Assembly (NCBI RefSeq): GCF_001426755.1
Contig: NZ_LMFJ01000001.1
Coordinates: forward strand, 1,874,548-1,938,547
Length of the DNA: 64,000 nucleotides
Reading direction: 5' to 3'
From: Aeromicrobium sp. Root495
GTDB lineage: Bacteria > Actinomycetota > Actinomycetes > Propionibacteriales > Nocardioidaceae
The translations under genes and the position numbers were made by a program. Positions 23,338 to 31,598 of this stretch are shown in pieces; position 1 is the stretch's first letter, and each line of letters starts with the position of its first letter. Below the pieces are notes generated by a model. That model ran no database searches and was not told where the DNA came from. It worked only from the letters and a program-made list of their open reading frames with translations.

Positions 23338-23642
23338 GCACGCCCCGCGCCCAGCTCAACGCCGAGGAGACGGCCGCCATCGACCGGGTCCGTCGACGCG
23401 TCGCCGCCGTGGGCTTCTTCATGGTCGCCGTCCACGGCGTCATCGGGCTCATCGGCGTCGCGCACGTCGTGGAGGGCCAGGGCCGCAGCGACGACGCCGT
23501 GGTGCTCCTGGTGATGTCGGCGTTCGTCGCGCAGGTCATGGTCGCCGTGATGCGGCTCATCCTGGCTCACCGCCCCGTGGCTCCGCTGTGGGTCCTCATC
23601 GCCCTGCTGCCCACCGTGGCGGGCTGGTTCTGGGTCTTCTAG
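23334..23642 (+). CDS. Small three-helix membrane protein
   Basis: 102 residues with three strong hydrophobic segments: VAAVGFFMVAVHGVIGLIGV, AVVLLVMSAFVAQVMVAVM and PLWVLIALLPTVAGWFWVF. It is translationally coupled to the OhrR-like gene by a 4-bp overlap and probably controlled by it. No family is recognised. Confidence 0.75.
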   Translation: MSTPRAQLNAEETAAIDRVRRRVAAVGFFMVAVHGVIGLIGVAHVVEGQGRSDDAVVLLVMSAFVAQVMVAVMRLILAHRPVAPLWVLIALLPTVAGWFWVF

Positions 23643-23671
23643 CCCCTTCTCGCTGTGGGATGCTCGGCCGC

Positions 23672-24163
23672 ATGGACATCGACGTCGCCGCGACCGTGCT
23701 CCGCGTGGTGCTCGGCGTGACCTTCGTGCTGCACGGCTGGAACCACGGCTTCGGCGGCGGTGGCATCGAGGGCACCGCCGGGTGGTTCGAGAGCATCGGC
23801 CTCCGGCCGGCTCGGGTGCACGCGCTCGTCTCGACCTACCTGGAGATCGCGGCCGGCCTCGCCCTCGTCGTGGGGCTGTTCACGCCGCTGGCCGCGTCGG
23901 CGGCCATCGGCGTGATGCTCACGGCCTTCGTCACGGTGCACGCGCGCAACGGCTTCTTCATCTTCAAGGACGGCTACGAGTACGTGCTCGTCATCGTGGC
24001 CGCCCTCGTCGCGCTCGCCACGATCGGCCCGGGTCGGATGTCGCTCGACCACGCCCTGGGCACCCACTGGCACGGCTGGGAGGTCGGCGCCGGTGCGCTC
24101 GGGCTGGCCGTCGTCGGCACCGCCCTCATGCTCGTCGTGAGCTGGCGCCCGCCCCGCACCTGA
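23672..24163 (+). CDS. DoxX-family membrane protein
   Basis: 163 residues with DoxX features: LRVVLGVTFVLHGWNHGFGG, TAGWFESIGLRPARVHALVS, EIAAGLALVVGLFTPLAA and YVLVIVAALVALATIGPGRMSLD. These make four membrane segments, with the typical Gly-Trp-Phe loop between the first two. The ATG at 23672 was chosen; an in-frame ATG at 23660 is an alternative. The role in this organism is unknown. Confidence 0.85.
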   Translation: MDIDVAATVLRVVLGVTFVLHGWNHGFGGGGIEGTAGWFESIGLRPARVHALVSTYLEIAAGLALVVGLFTPLAASAAIGVMLTAFVTVHARNGFFIFKDGYEYVLVIVAALVALATIGPGRMSLDHALGTHWHGWEVGAGALGLAVVGTALMLVVSWRPPRT

Positions 24164-24233
24164 GCGTCAAGCCCGTCCTCCCCCGTGTGGACGGGCGGTC
24201 GACCGGGAGGAGCCGCGCGACCACGGTGGGGTC

Positions 24234-24662
24234 ATGGAATCTCTCGAGCGACCCATCACGACCGCCGACCACCTCGACGCCGCGTGGCGCGAGCTCGCCG
24301 GCCCCTGGGGCTTCAGCATCGCCCGGGTGTGGGTGCTCCTCATCGAGCCGGAGGGAACACTGGCGCACATCATGGACGTGAACGACGAGAAGGACGACCA
24401 ACGGCCCGACGACGTCATGATGGCCAACCTCGTGCGGGTGCTCACCGAGGTCATGGCCACGTCGGTGCCGGAGGGCTCGGTCGCCGTGATGCGGGCCCGC
24501 CCGGGTCCGCCGGCCACCCGCCCGCTCGACGACGCCTGGTGCGCCGCCCTGCACCGCGCGCTGCGGTCGGCGCCGTTCAGGACGTGGCCGGTCTATTTCG
24601 CCACCGACACCACGGTCGGCCCCGCCTCCCCCGACGCCCTCCTCGACCGCACAGCCGGCTGA
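24234..24662 (+). CDS. Hypothetical protein
   Basis: A soluble 142-residue protein (TTADHLDAAWRELAGPWGF, VWVLLIEPEGTLAHIMDV, DDAWCAALHRALRSAPFRTWPVYFATD). The alternating hydrophobic pattern suggests an alpha/beta fold, with no membrane segment or recognised motif. A G-rich stretch (GGTGGGG) precedes the ATG. It is convergent with the LysR gene, 10 bp away. I do not recognise it. Confidence 0.7.
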   Translation: MESLERPITTADHLDAAWRELAGPWGFSIARVWVLLIEPEGTLAHIMDVNDEKDDQRPDDVMMANLVRVLTEVMATSVPEGSVAVMRARPGPPATRPLDDAWCAALHRALRSAPFRTWPVYFATDTTVGPASPDALLDRTAG

Positions 24663-24672
24663 GCCCGCCGGC

Positions 24673-25566
24673 TCAGGGAGCCGTCTGGGGTGTCGTGCCG
24701 TAGCGCTGCTCCACGAACGCCGCGAGGCGTCCGCTCAAGGCCGCCAGCGCGTCGGCCGCGTGGTGCTCGGGCGACCACGCGGCATGCAGGTGGATGGACA
24801 GCCGCTGCCTCCCGCTCGTGAGCGGGACCGTCACCAGCCCGAACCGTGGGTCGTCGGTCACCACGGCCACCCCGCGACCGGCTGCCGCGAGGGCCTGCGC
24901 CACCCGCGGGTGGGTCGCCTCCACGAGCTCACCGGCCACGAGCCCGCGCTCCCCCAGCGCCATGTCCAGGATCTGCCGGGCGGCGAACTCGGGGGCCAGG
25001 ACGATCACCGGCTCCGACACGAGCTCGACGACGTCGAGCGTCGTACGCGGGGCCCAGTCGTGATCCTCCGGGACGGACGCCCAGAGCGGGAGCGTCGCGA
25101 TCGGGACGCTGTGCACCCCGGGCGGGGGCGGTGTCGTGAGCACCACGACGTCGGCGCCCTGCTGCAGCTGCTCGACGCTCGTGTGCCGCCTGCTCTCCAC
25201 GAGGCTGGGCAGCGGGTCGTCCGGCCCGAGGGTCGCCACGAACGGCGCCAGGACGTCGATCACCGTGGTGCTCGGCGCGCTGATGGCGACCCGTTCGAGG
25301 TGGCCGGTGGCGAGACGGCGGGCCGCCTGCTCCACCGCGTCGGCCCCGAGCAGCACCTCACGGGCGCGCGGCAGCAGCTCCCGGCCCGCGGCGCTCAGCC
25401 GGAGGCGCCCACCGTCGCGGTCGAAGAGTCGCACGCCGAGGCGTCGCTCCAGCGCCTGGAGCTGTCGGGAGACCACCGGCTGGGTCACGTGCACCCGCTC
25501 GGCGGCGGCACTGACCGACCCGGTCTCGACCACGGCGACGAAGTAGCGCAGCGTCCTCAGCTCCAT
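24673..25566 (-). CDS. LysR-family transcriptional regulator
   Basis: 297 residues: an N-terminal LysR helix-turn-helix (MELRTLRYFVAVVETGSVSAAAERVHVTQPVVSRQLQALERRLG) and a periplasmic-binding-protein-like effector domain. The frame extends further upstream, but the family start MELRTLRYF at 25566 is clear. It is divergent from gabT-gabD with 70 bp between, so it very probably regulates GABA catabolism, with a pathway intermediate as coinducer. Confidence 0.92.
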   Translation of the reverse strand: MELRTLRYFVAVVETGSVSAAAERVHVTQPVVSRQLQALERRLGVRLFDRDGGRLRLSAAGRELLPRAREVLLGADAVEQAARRLATGHLERVAISAPSTTVIDVLAPFVATLGPDDPLPSLVESRRHTSVEQLQQGADVVVLTTPPPPGVHSVPIATLPLWASVPEDHDWAPRTTLDVVELVSEPVIVLAPEFAARQILDMALGERGLVAGELVEATHPRVAQALAAAGRGVAVVTDDPRFGLVTVPLTSGRQRLSIHLHAAWSPEHHAADALAALSGRLAAFVEQRYGTTPQTAP

Positions 25567-25577
25567 GCTTCGTGAGC

Positions 25578-25601
25578 ATACCGTGACGGGACTTCTGGTA
25601 T
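25578..25601. promoter_or_regulatory. Candidate LysR operator between lysR and gabT
   Basis: ATACC (25578-25582) and GGTAT (25597-25601) form an inverted repeat with a 14-nt spacer in the divergent intergenic region. This is the kind of dyad LysR regulators use; it is short, so the call is tentative. Confidence 0.4.
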
Positions 25602-25636
25602 TGGACGAGCATGGAACGGGAGAGGACGATGGGCTC

Positions 25637-26965
25637 ATGACGTCTGTCGAGCAGTCCCGCCATCTCGCCACCGCGATCCCGGGCCCCCGGTCCACCGAGC
25701 TCATGGCCCGCAAGGTCGCGACGGTCTCCTCCGGCGTGGCCACGACCATGCCGGTCTTCGCCGCGCGCGCGGCCGGCGGGATCGTCGAGGACGTCGACGG
25801 CAACCGCTTCATCGACCTCGGTTCGGGCATCGCCGTCACCACCGTCGGCAACAGCGCTCCGCGCGTGGTGGCCGCGGTCCAGGCCCAGGTCGAGGCGTTC
25901 ACCCACACGTGCTTCATGGTCACGCCGTACGAGGGCTACCTCGAGGTGGCCGAGCACCTCGCCCGCCTCACCCCGGGCGACTTCGAGAAGCGCTCGGCCC
26001 TCTTCAACTCCGGCTCCGAGGCCGTCGAGAACGCGGTCAAGATCGCCCGCAAGCACACGGGCAAGGACGCCGTCGTCGTCTTCGACCACGCATACCACGG
26101 CCGCACCAACCTCACGATGGCCATGACGGCCAAGAACATGCCGTACAAGGACGGGTTCGGCCCGTTCGCCGGCGAGGTCTACCGCGCACCCATGTCCTAC
26201 CCGTACCGGGATGCCAAGGACATGGACGGCGAGCTCGCGGCCCGTCGGGCCATCAGCCAGGTGGAGGCGCAGGTGGGCGCCCAGAACCTCGCCGCCGTGG
26301 TCATCGAGCCGGTGCAGGGCGAGGGCGGCTTCATCGTCCCGGCCGACGGGTTCCTGTCGGCCCTCGTGGAGTGGTGCCACGCCAACGACGTGGTCTTCAT
26401 CGCCGACGAGGTCCAGTCGGGCTTCGCGCGCACCGGGCGGATGTTCGCCGTCGAGCACGAGGGCGTCGTGCCCGACCTCGTGGTGTCGGCCAAGGGCATC
26501 GCCGGCGGCCTACCCCTCGCCGCGGTCACGGGCCGCGCCGAGATCATGGATGCCGTCCACCCCGGCGGGCTCGGCGGCACCTACGGCGGCAACCCGCTCG
26601 CCTGCGCCGCCGCGATCGCCGTCATCGAGACCATCGAGCAGGACGGCCTCGTCGAACGGGCGCAGCAGGTGGAGCGCGTCTTCCTGGACCGTCTGCACCG
26701 GCTCCAGGCCGACGACGACCGCGTCGGCGACGTCCGTGGACGAGGAGCCATGATCGCCGTCGAGCTGGTCCGCTCCGGCACCGACGAGCCCGACCCGGCC
26801 CTGGCCAAGGCGGTCGCCGCAGCGGCCCACGCCCAGGGCGTCATCGTGCTCACGTGCGGCACCTACGGCAACGTCCTGCGGTTCCTGCCCCCGCTCTCCA
26901 TCAGCGACGACCTCCTCACCGAGGGTCTCGACGTGCTCGTGGCCATCTTCGGGGAGAGCCGATGA
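25637..26965 (+). CDS. gabT: 4-aminobutyrate (GABA) aminotransferase
   Basis: The 442-residue class-III PLP aminotransferase converts GABA and 2-oxoglutarate to succinate semialdehyde and glutamate. Motifs are the N-terminal DLGSGIAVTTVGNSAP, NSGSEAVENAVKIARKHTG, AVVIEPVQGEGGFIVP, FIADEVQSGFARTG and the PLP lysine in VVSAKGIAGGLP, with GGTYGGNPLACAAA after it. The start MTSVEQ at 25637 matches family starts. It overlaps gabD by ATGA; together they carry GABA to succinate. Confidence 0.95.
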   Translation: MTSVEQSRHLATAIPGPRSTELMARKVATVSSGVATTMPVFAARAAGGIVEDVDGNRFIDLGSGIAVTTVGNSAPRVVAAVQAQVEAFTHTCFMVTPYEGYLEVAEHLARLTPGDFEKRSALFNSGSEAVENAVKIARKHTGKDAVVVFDHAYHGRTNLTMAMTAKNMPYKDGFGPFAGEVYRAPMSYPYRDAKDMDGELAARRAISQVEAQVGAQNLAAVVIEPVQGEGGFIVPADGFLSALVEWCHANDVVFIADEVQSGFARTGRMFAVEHEGVVPDLVVSAKGIAGGLPLAAVTGRAEIMDAVHPGGLGGTYGGNPLACAAAIAVIETIEQDGLVERAQQVERVFLDRLHRLQADDDRVGDVRGRGAMIAVELVRSGTDEPDPALAKAVAAAAHAQGVIVLTCGTYGNVLRFLPPLSISDDLLTEGLDVLVAIFGESR

Positions 26966-28389
26966 GCAGCGACCTCGTCCTGGTCGGCGGGACCTGGGGC
27001 CCCGGCGAGCACGGGACGTTCGTCGTGGACGACCCCGCCACGACGGAGCCCGTCGCGGAGGTCGCCGACGGTGGAGCCTCCGACGCCCTCCGCGCCGTTG
27101 ACGCCGCCGCTGCGGCGCTCGACCCGTGGCGGCGCCTCGCCCCCCGCACCCGCTCCGACGTGCTGCGCCGGACCTTCGAGCTCATGCACCGCGACGTCGA
27201 CGAGCTGGCCGCCCTCATCAGCAGCGAGAACGGCAAGTCGCTCGCCGACGCCCGCGCCGAGGTGGTCTATGCCGCCGAGTTCTTCCGCTGGTTCAGCGAG
27301 GAGGCCGTGCGCACCTCGGGCACGTACGGCGAGGCACCCGCGGGTGGCGCCCGCACGCTCGTGACGCACCGGCCCGTGGGCGTCGCGGCTCTGGTCACGC
27401 CCTGGAACTTCCCCGCCGCCATGGCCACCCGCAAGATCGCGCCCGCTCTGGCTGCCGGCTGCACCGTCGTGCTCAAGCCCGCCGCGGAGACGCCCCTCAC
27501 GACGTTCGCGGTCGCGCGACTGCTGCAGGAGGCCGGGCTGCCCGACGGCGTCGTGAACATCGTCCCCACGACGCGCGCGGCAGAGGTCGTGACGACGTGG
27601 CTCGAGGACCCGCGCGTCCGGCTCATCTCCTTCACCGGTTCCACGGCCGTCGGCAAGCAGCTCATGAAGCAGGCTGCGGACCGGGTGCTCGTCTCGGCCA
27701 TGGAGCTCGGCGGGAACGCCCCCTTCGTCGTGTGCGACGACGCCGACCTCGACGCCGCAGTCGACGGCGCCATGATCGCCAAGCTCCGCGGAGGCGGCCA
27801 GGCCTGCACGGCGGCCAACCGCTTCTACGTGCACGCCGACGTGGCCGAGGAGTTCGCCCGACGTCTCGGCGGACGGGTCGAGGCGCTCACGGTGGGAGCA
27901 GCCTCCGACGGCTCCGACATCGGCCCGCTCGTCTCGCAGAAGGCCGTCGACGACATCACCGCCAAGCTCGAGGAGGCGGTCGCCGCCGGTGCCCGCGTGG
28001 CGTACCGCGCGGAGCTGCCGGCCGACGCCAAGGGCTACTTCCTGGCGCCCCAGGTGCTTCTCGACGTCGCCGCCGACGCCCGCATCGTGACCGAGGAGAT
28101 CTTCGGTCCCGTGGCGCCCGTCGTCACGTGGACCGACGAGGCGGCGATGCTCGCCGAGGTGAACGCGAGCGAGCTGGGCCTCGCGGCCTACGTCTTCAGC
28201 CGCGACCTCCAGCGCGCCATCCGGCTGGGCGAGGAGATCGAGGCCGGCATGATCGGCGTCAATCGCGGCATCGTCTCCGACCCGTCAGCACCCTTCGGTG
28301 GCATGAAGCAGTCCGGCCTCGGCCGCGAAGGGGCCCGCGAGGGTCTCGAGGAGTTCACCGAGACGCAGTACCTCAGCATCGCCTGGTAG
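26962..28389 (+). CDS. gabD: NAD(P)-dependent succinate-semialdehyde dehydrogenase
   Basis: A 475-residue aldehyde dehydrogenase with cofactor motif VTPWNFPAAMATRKIAPALAAG, ISFTGSTAVGKQLM, the catalytic Glu in MELGGNAPFVV and the catalytic Cys in GGGQACTAANRFYVH. The overlap with gabT makes succinate semialdehyde the expected substrate. A second, differently branched dehydrogenase (28471-29823) faces it across a hairpin terminator, so the cluster has two enzymes for aldehydes of this pathway. Confidence 0.93.
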   Translation: MSSDLVLVGGTWGPGEHGTFVVDDPATTEPVAEVADGGASDALRAVDAAAAALDPWRRLAPRTRSDVLRRTFELMHRDVDELAALISSENGKSLADARAEVVYAAEFFRWFSEEAVRTSGTYGEAPAGGARTLVTHRPVGVAALVTPWNFPAAMATRKIAPALAAGCTVVLKPAAETPLTTFAVARLLQEAGLPDGVVNIVPTTRAAEVVTTWLEDPRVRLISFTGSTAVGKQLMKQAADRVLVSAMELGGNAPFVVCDDADLDAAVDGAMIAKLRGGGQACTAANRFYVHADVAEEFARRLGGRVEALTVGAASDGSDIGPLVSQKAVDDITAKLEEAVAAGARVAYRAELPADAKGYFLAPQVLLDVAADARIVTEEIFGPVAPVVTWTDEAAMLAEVNASELGLAAYVFSRDLQRAIRLGEEIEAGMIGVNRGIVSDPSAPFGGMKQSGLGREGAREGLEEFTETQYLSIAW

Positions 28390-28394
28390 CTCAT

Positions 28395-28464
28395 CCTCCA
28401 GATCTGCGCCGTGGTCGACCGAGTCGCGCACGCGCTTCGGCCGATCGCAGCGCAGATCTGGAGG
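28395..28464. terminator. Long-armed inverted repeat between convergent gabD and sad-like gene
   Basis: CCTCCAGATCTGCGC (28395-28409) is the exact reverse complement of GCGCAGATCTGGAGG (28450-28464), giving 15-bp arms around a 40-nt centre that can pair partly. It occupies nearly all of the gap between two convergent stop codons. There is no T-tract, so a bidirectional terminator or mRNA 3' stabiliser is inferred from position. Confidence 0.75.
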
Positions 28465-28470
28465 TACGGG

Positions 28471-29823
28471 TCAGTCGGCGACGTAGAAGAGGCGCTTGTT
28501 GACGAACTCGTCCATGCCGAGGGGGCCGAGCTCGCGGCCGAAGCCGGAGCGCTTGACGCCACCGAACGGCATCTCGGCACCCTCGCCGGCGATCTGGTTG
28601 ACGGCCGACATGCCCACCTCGAGGCGCTGCGCGAGCTTCTCGGCCCGAGCCTCGTCCTTGGCGAACACCGAGCCGCCCAGGCCGTACTGCGTGTCGTTGG
28701 CCAGCGCGAGCGCCTCCTCGTCGGACTCCACCTTGTAGACCACGGCCACGGGGCCGAAGAGCTCCTCGGCATAGGCGCGCATCTCCTTCGTGATGCCCGT
28801 CAGGACGGCGGGCGAGAAGTACGCGGCCGGGCCCTCCCCCAGCACGCCACCGGCGTGGAGCGTGGCGCCCTTGGAGACGGCGTCCTTCACCTGCTCGTCG
28901 AGGGCCTCGGCGGCCTTGCGCGACGACAAGGGCGAGTACTCCTCGACGGCCTTGGCCTTCTCGGTGATCTTGGCGACGAAGTCGTCGTAGACGTCGGCGT
29001 GCACGATCATGCGCTTGTTGGCGTTGCACACCTGGCCCGCGTTGTAGGTGCGGAAGTCCCAGGCGTCCCCCACCACCGAGTCGAGGTCGTCGGTGTCGAG
29101 CACGATCATGGGGTCGTTGCCGCCCAGCTCGAGCACGCACTTCTTGAGGTTCTTGCCGGCGAGAGCCGCCACCACGGCGCCGGCCCGCTCCGACCCCGTG
29201 AGCGAGACGCCCTGGACGCGCGGGTCGGCGATGATCGTCTCGACCTGCTCGTGGTTCGCGAAGACGTTCACGTAGGCACCCTCCGGCACGCCGGCGTCCT
29301 TGAGGATCTGCTCCACGGCGAGCGCCGAGCCGGGCACGGACTCCGCGTGCTTGAGGATGATCGTGTTGCCCAGCATGAGGTTGGGAGCCGCGAAGCGGGC
29401 GATCTGGTAGTACGGGAAGTTCCAGGGCATGATGCCGAGCAGCGACCCCACGGGCAGCTTCTGCACCATGGCCCGTCCGCCGGAGAAGCTCTTGATGGGC
29501 TGGTCGGCCGCGAGGCCCGGACCCTCGGTGGCGAAGTAGTCGAAGATCGACTGTGCGAACTCGGCCTCCTCCACGCCCTCGGCATGGGCCTTGCCCATGT
29601 CGCGCTGCGCGATGCCGGCCAGCTCCTCCTTGCGCTCCCCGAAGAGGTCGGCGACCCGGTGCACGATCTTCGCGCGCTCCTCGATGGGGACGTCCCTCCA
29701 CGTCGTGAACGCGGCGTGCGACGCTGCGAGCGCCGCCTCGATCTCGGCGTCGGTGGCGGTGTCGAACGTCTGCACGACCTCACCGGTGGACGGGTCGGTC
29801 ACCTGGTACGTGGGGCTGGTCAT
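28471..29823 (-). CDS. Sad/YneI-like NAD-dependent succinate-semialdehyde dehydrogenase
   Basis: 450 residues, with LGIMPWNFPYYQIARFAAPN, NTIILKHAESVPGSALA, VSLTGSERAGAVVA, LELGGNDPMIVL (catalytic Glu) and NAGQVCNANKR (catalytic Cys). The spacing follows E. coli Sad (YneI) more than GabD. The ATG at 29823 has AAGGGAG upstream. It is the last gene of the transporter operon (36 bp after the permease), so it may oxidise the aldehyde derived from the imported amine, for example succinate semialdehyde or 4-aminobutyraldehyde. Confidence 0.88.
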   Translation of the reverse strand: MTSPTYQVTDPSTGEVVQTFDTATDAEIEAALAASHAAFTTWRDVPIEERAKIVHRVADLFGERKEELAGIAQRDMGKAHAEGVEEAEFAQSIFDYFATEGPGLAADQPIKSFSGGRAMVQKLPVGSLLGIMPWNFPYYQIARFAAPNLMLGNTIILKHAESVPGSALAVEQILKDAGVPEGAYVNVFANHEQVETIIADPRVQGVSLTGSERAGAVVAALAGKNLKKCVLELGGNDPMIVLDTDDLDSVVGDAWDFRTYNAGQVCNANKRMIVHADVYDDFVAKITEKAKAVEEYSPLSSRKAAEALDEQVKDAVSKGATLHAGGVLGEGPAAYFSPAVLTGITKEMRAYAEELFGPVAVVYKVESDEEALALANDTQYGLGGSVFAKDEARAEKLAQRLEVGMSAVNQIAGEGAEMPFGGVKRSGFGRELGPLGMDEFVNKRLFYVAD

Positions 29824-29858
29824 GAGCACTCCCTTGCTGGTTGTGACGGGGACTGGGG

Positions 29859-30659
29859 TCAGCGGACGGTCTCTGCGTCGCCTGCGATGCGCTGGGCGAT
29901 CCAGATCGGGACGATGGACACCACGATCAGCATGACGGCCACGACGGCCACGACCGGCGCCTGGTTGGGTCGGAACAGGTTGTTGAGGATCCAGATGGGC
30001 AGCGTGGTGGTGCCCGAGCCCGCCGTGAAGGTGGTCACGATGATCTCGTCGAAGCTCAGCGCGAAGGCGAGGAGACCGCCCGCCAGGAGCGCGGAGCGCA
30101 GCTGCGGGAAGGTCACGAGGCGGAACGTCGTCCAGACGCCGGCACCGAGGTCGGCCGAGGCCTCCTCGAGGTTGCCGCCCATGCGTCGGAGCCGGGCGAT
30201 GACGTTGTTGAAGACCGTGACGATGCAGAACGTCGCGTGGGCGACGACGACCGTCATGATCGACAGCTGCACGCCGAGGATCCCGCGGAACGCATTGTTG
30301 AGCGCGATGCCGGTCACGATGCCGGGCAGCGCGATCGGCAGGATCACCAGGAGGTTGACGGTGTTCTTGCCGAAGAAGCTGAACCGCTGCAGTGCGAACG
30401 CCATGAGCGTGCCCAGGAGCAGCGCCACCGCCGTGGAGGCGAGCGCCACCTGGACGCTCGTCAGGACCGCGTCGCGGGCTCCGTCGCTGTGGAACGCCCG
30501 CACCCACCACTTCGTGGTGAAGCCCTCGGGCGGCCACGTCATGGAGGGGTCCTGGTTGAAGGAGTTCACCACCACGACGAGGAGCGGCGCGTACATCAGC
30601 ACCAGCACGAGGCCGGTGAGCACCGCGAGGACGCGGCGGGTGAGGGGGCTGAGTGTCAC
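29859..30659 (-). CDS. ABC transporter permease (PotC/YdcV type)
   Basis: A 266-residue inner-membrane permease with six hydrophobic segments and the EAA loop EEASADLGAGVWTTFRLVTFPQL, which contacts the ATPase. MYAPLLVVVVNSFNQDP near the N-terminus is typical of the polyamine PotC/YdcV group. The GTG start at 30659 lies 13 bp after the previous permease, with GGAG just upstream. It forms the channel together with the 30673-31596 product. Confidence 0.92.
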   Translation of the reverse strand: MTLSPLTRRVLAVLTGLVLVLMYAPLLVVVVNSFNQDPSMTWPPEGFTTKWWVRAFHSDGARDAVLTSVQVALASTAVALLLGTLMAFALQRFSFFGKNTVNLLVILPIALPGIVTGIALNNAFRGILGVQLSIMTVVVAHATFCIVTVFNNVIARLRRMGGNLEEASADLGAGVWTTFRLVTFPQLRSALLAGGLLAFALSFDEIIVTTFTAGSGTTTLPIWILNNLFRPNQAPVVAVVAVMLIVVSIVPIWIAQRIAGDAETVR

Positions 30660-30672
30660 GGGAGACTCCTGC

Positions 30673-31596
30673 TCACAGGTTGTCCAGCGCGCCGGTACGT
30701 CGCACCGCGGCGAGGTAGCCGAGCATGATGATGATCGGGACGAGGGCGATGGCCGCGGCGAGCGGAAGGTTGTTCGCCGCGCCGACGTTCGTGAAGACGA
30801 GGTTGCCGAGCATCTGGTTGGCGCCGCCCACGATGTTGACGCTGATGTAGTCGCCCAGCGTCAGCGAGAAGCTGAAGATCGAGCCGGCGATGACCGACGG
30901 CAGGAGCAGCGGGAGCACGACGGTGCGCAACGTCGTCGACGTCGAGGCACCCAGGTCGCCGGCGGCCTCCACGAGGGAGTCGGGCACGCGCTCCATGCCC
31001 GCGAAGATCGGCAGGATCACGTAGGGCAGCCAGATGTAGGCCTGCGTGAGCACCACCGCGGTCAGCCCGTAACCGGGGCTTCCCCCGCCGAACGGGTTGA
31101 GCACCCAGTCCACGAGACCGCCCTCGCTCAGCAGCGAGCGCCAGGCGAAGGCCTTCACGAGGTAGCTGGCCCACAGCGGGGTGAGCACCGCCACGACGAG
31201 GAGGCGTCGGGCCCGAGGACTCGCCACCTTGCCCATGTAGAAGGCGATGGGCAGCGCGATGACGACGTCGATGACCGTCACCATGAGGGCGACGCCGATC
31301 GTGCGCAGCGTGACCGTGCGGTAGAGCGACTCGGTCGCGATCTCCTTGATGTTGGCGAACGTCAGGGACTTGCTGATCTCGCCGGTGAAGCTGTCGACCG
31401 ACCACAGCGCCGTGAGCAGCAGCGCGGCGAGCGCCACCACGTACACGAGCACGAGCCACGCGAGCGGCGCGGTGAGCAGCAGCGTGAGCCGGGCCCAGGC
31501 GTGGGTCGAGAGGAACGAGCCGATCCGGCGCACCGGGCCACCGGTGGCCCCCGCGCGGGGAGCCACCGGTGCCGGTGCGTGCGTGGACTGGGACAA
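30673..31596 (-). CDS. ABC transporter permease (PotB/YdcU type)
   Basis: 307 residues from the TTG at 31596, which I prefer because AAGGG lies 8 nt upstream and the frame further up overlaps the binding-protein gene. It has six membrane segments. The EAA loop reads LVEAAGDLGASTSTTLRTVVLPLLLP, and SFSLTLGDYISVNIVGG is typical of polyamine permeases. The start lies 2 bp after the solute-binding-protein stop, so translation is coupled. Confidence 0.9.
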   Translation of the reverse strand: MSQSTHAPAPVAPRAGATGGPVRRIGSFLSTHAWARLTLLLTAPLAWLVLVYVVALAALLLTALWSVDSFTGEISKSLTFANIKEIATESLYRTVTLRTIGVALMVTVIDVVIALPIAFYMGKVASPRARRLLVVAVLTPLWASYLVKAFAWRSLLSEGGLVDWVLNPFGGGSPGYGLTAVVLTQAYIWLPYVILPIFAGMERVPDSLVEAAGDLGASTSTTLRTVVLPLLLPSVIAGSIFSFSLTLGDYISVNIVGGANQMLGNLVFTNVGAANNLPLAAAIALVPIIIMLGYLAAVRRTGALDNL

Positions 31597-31598
31597 GG

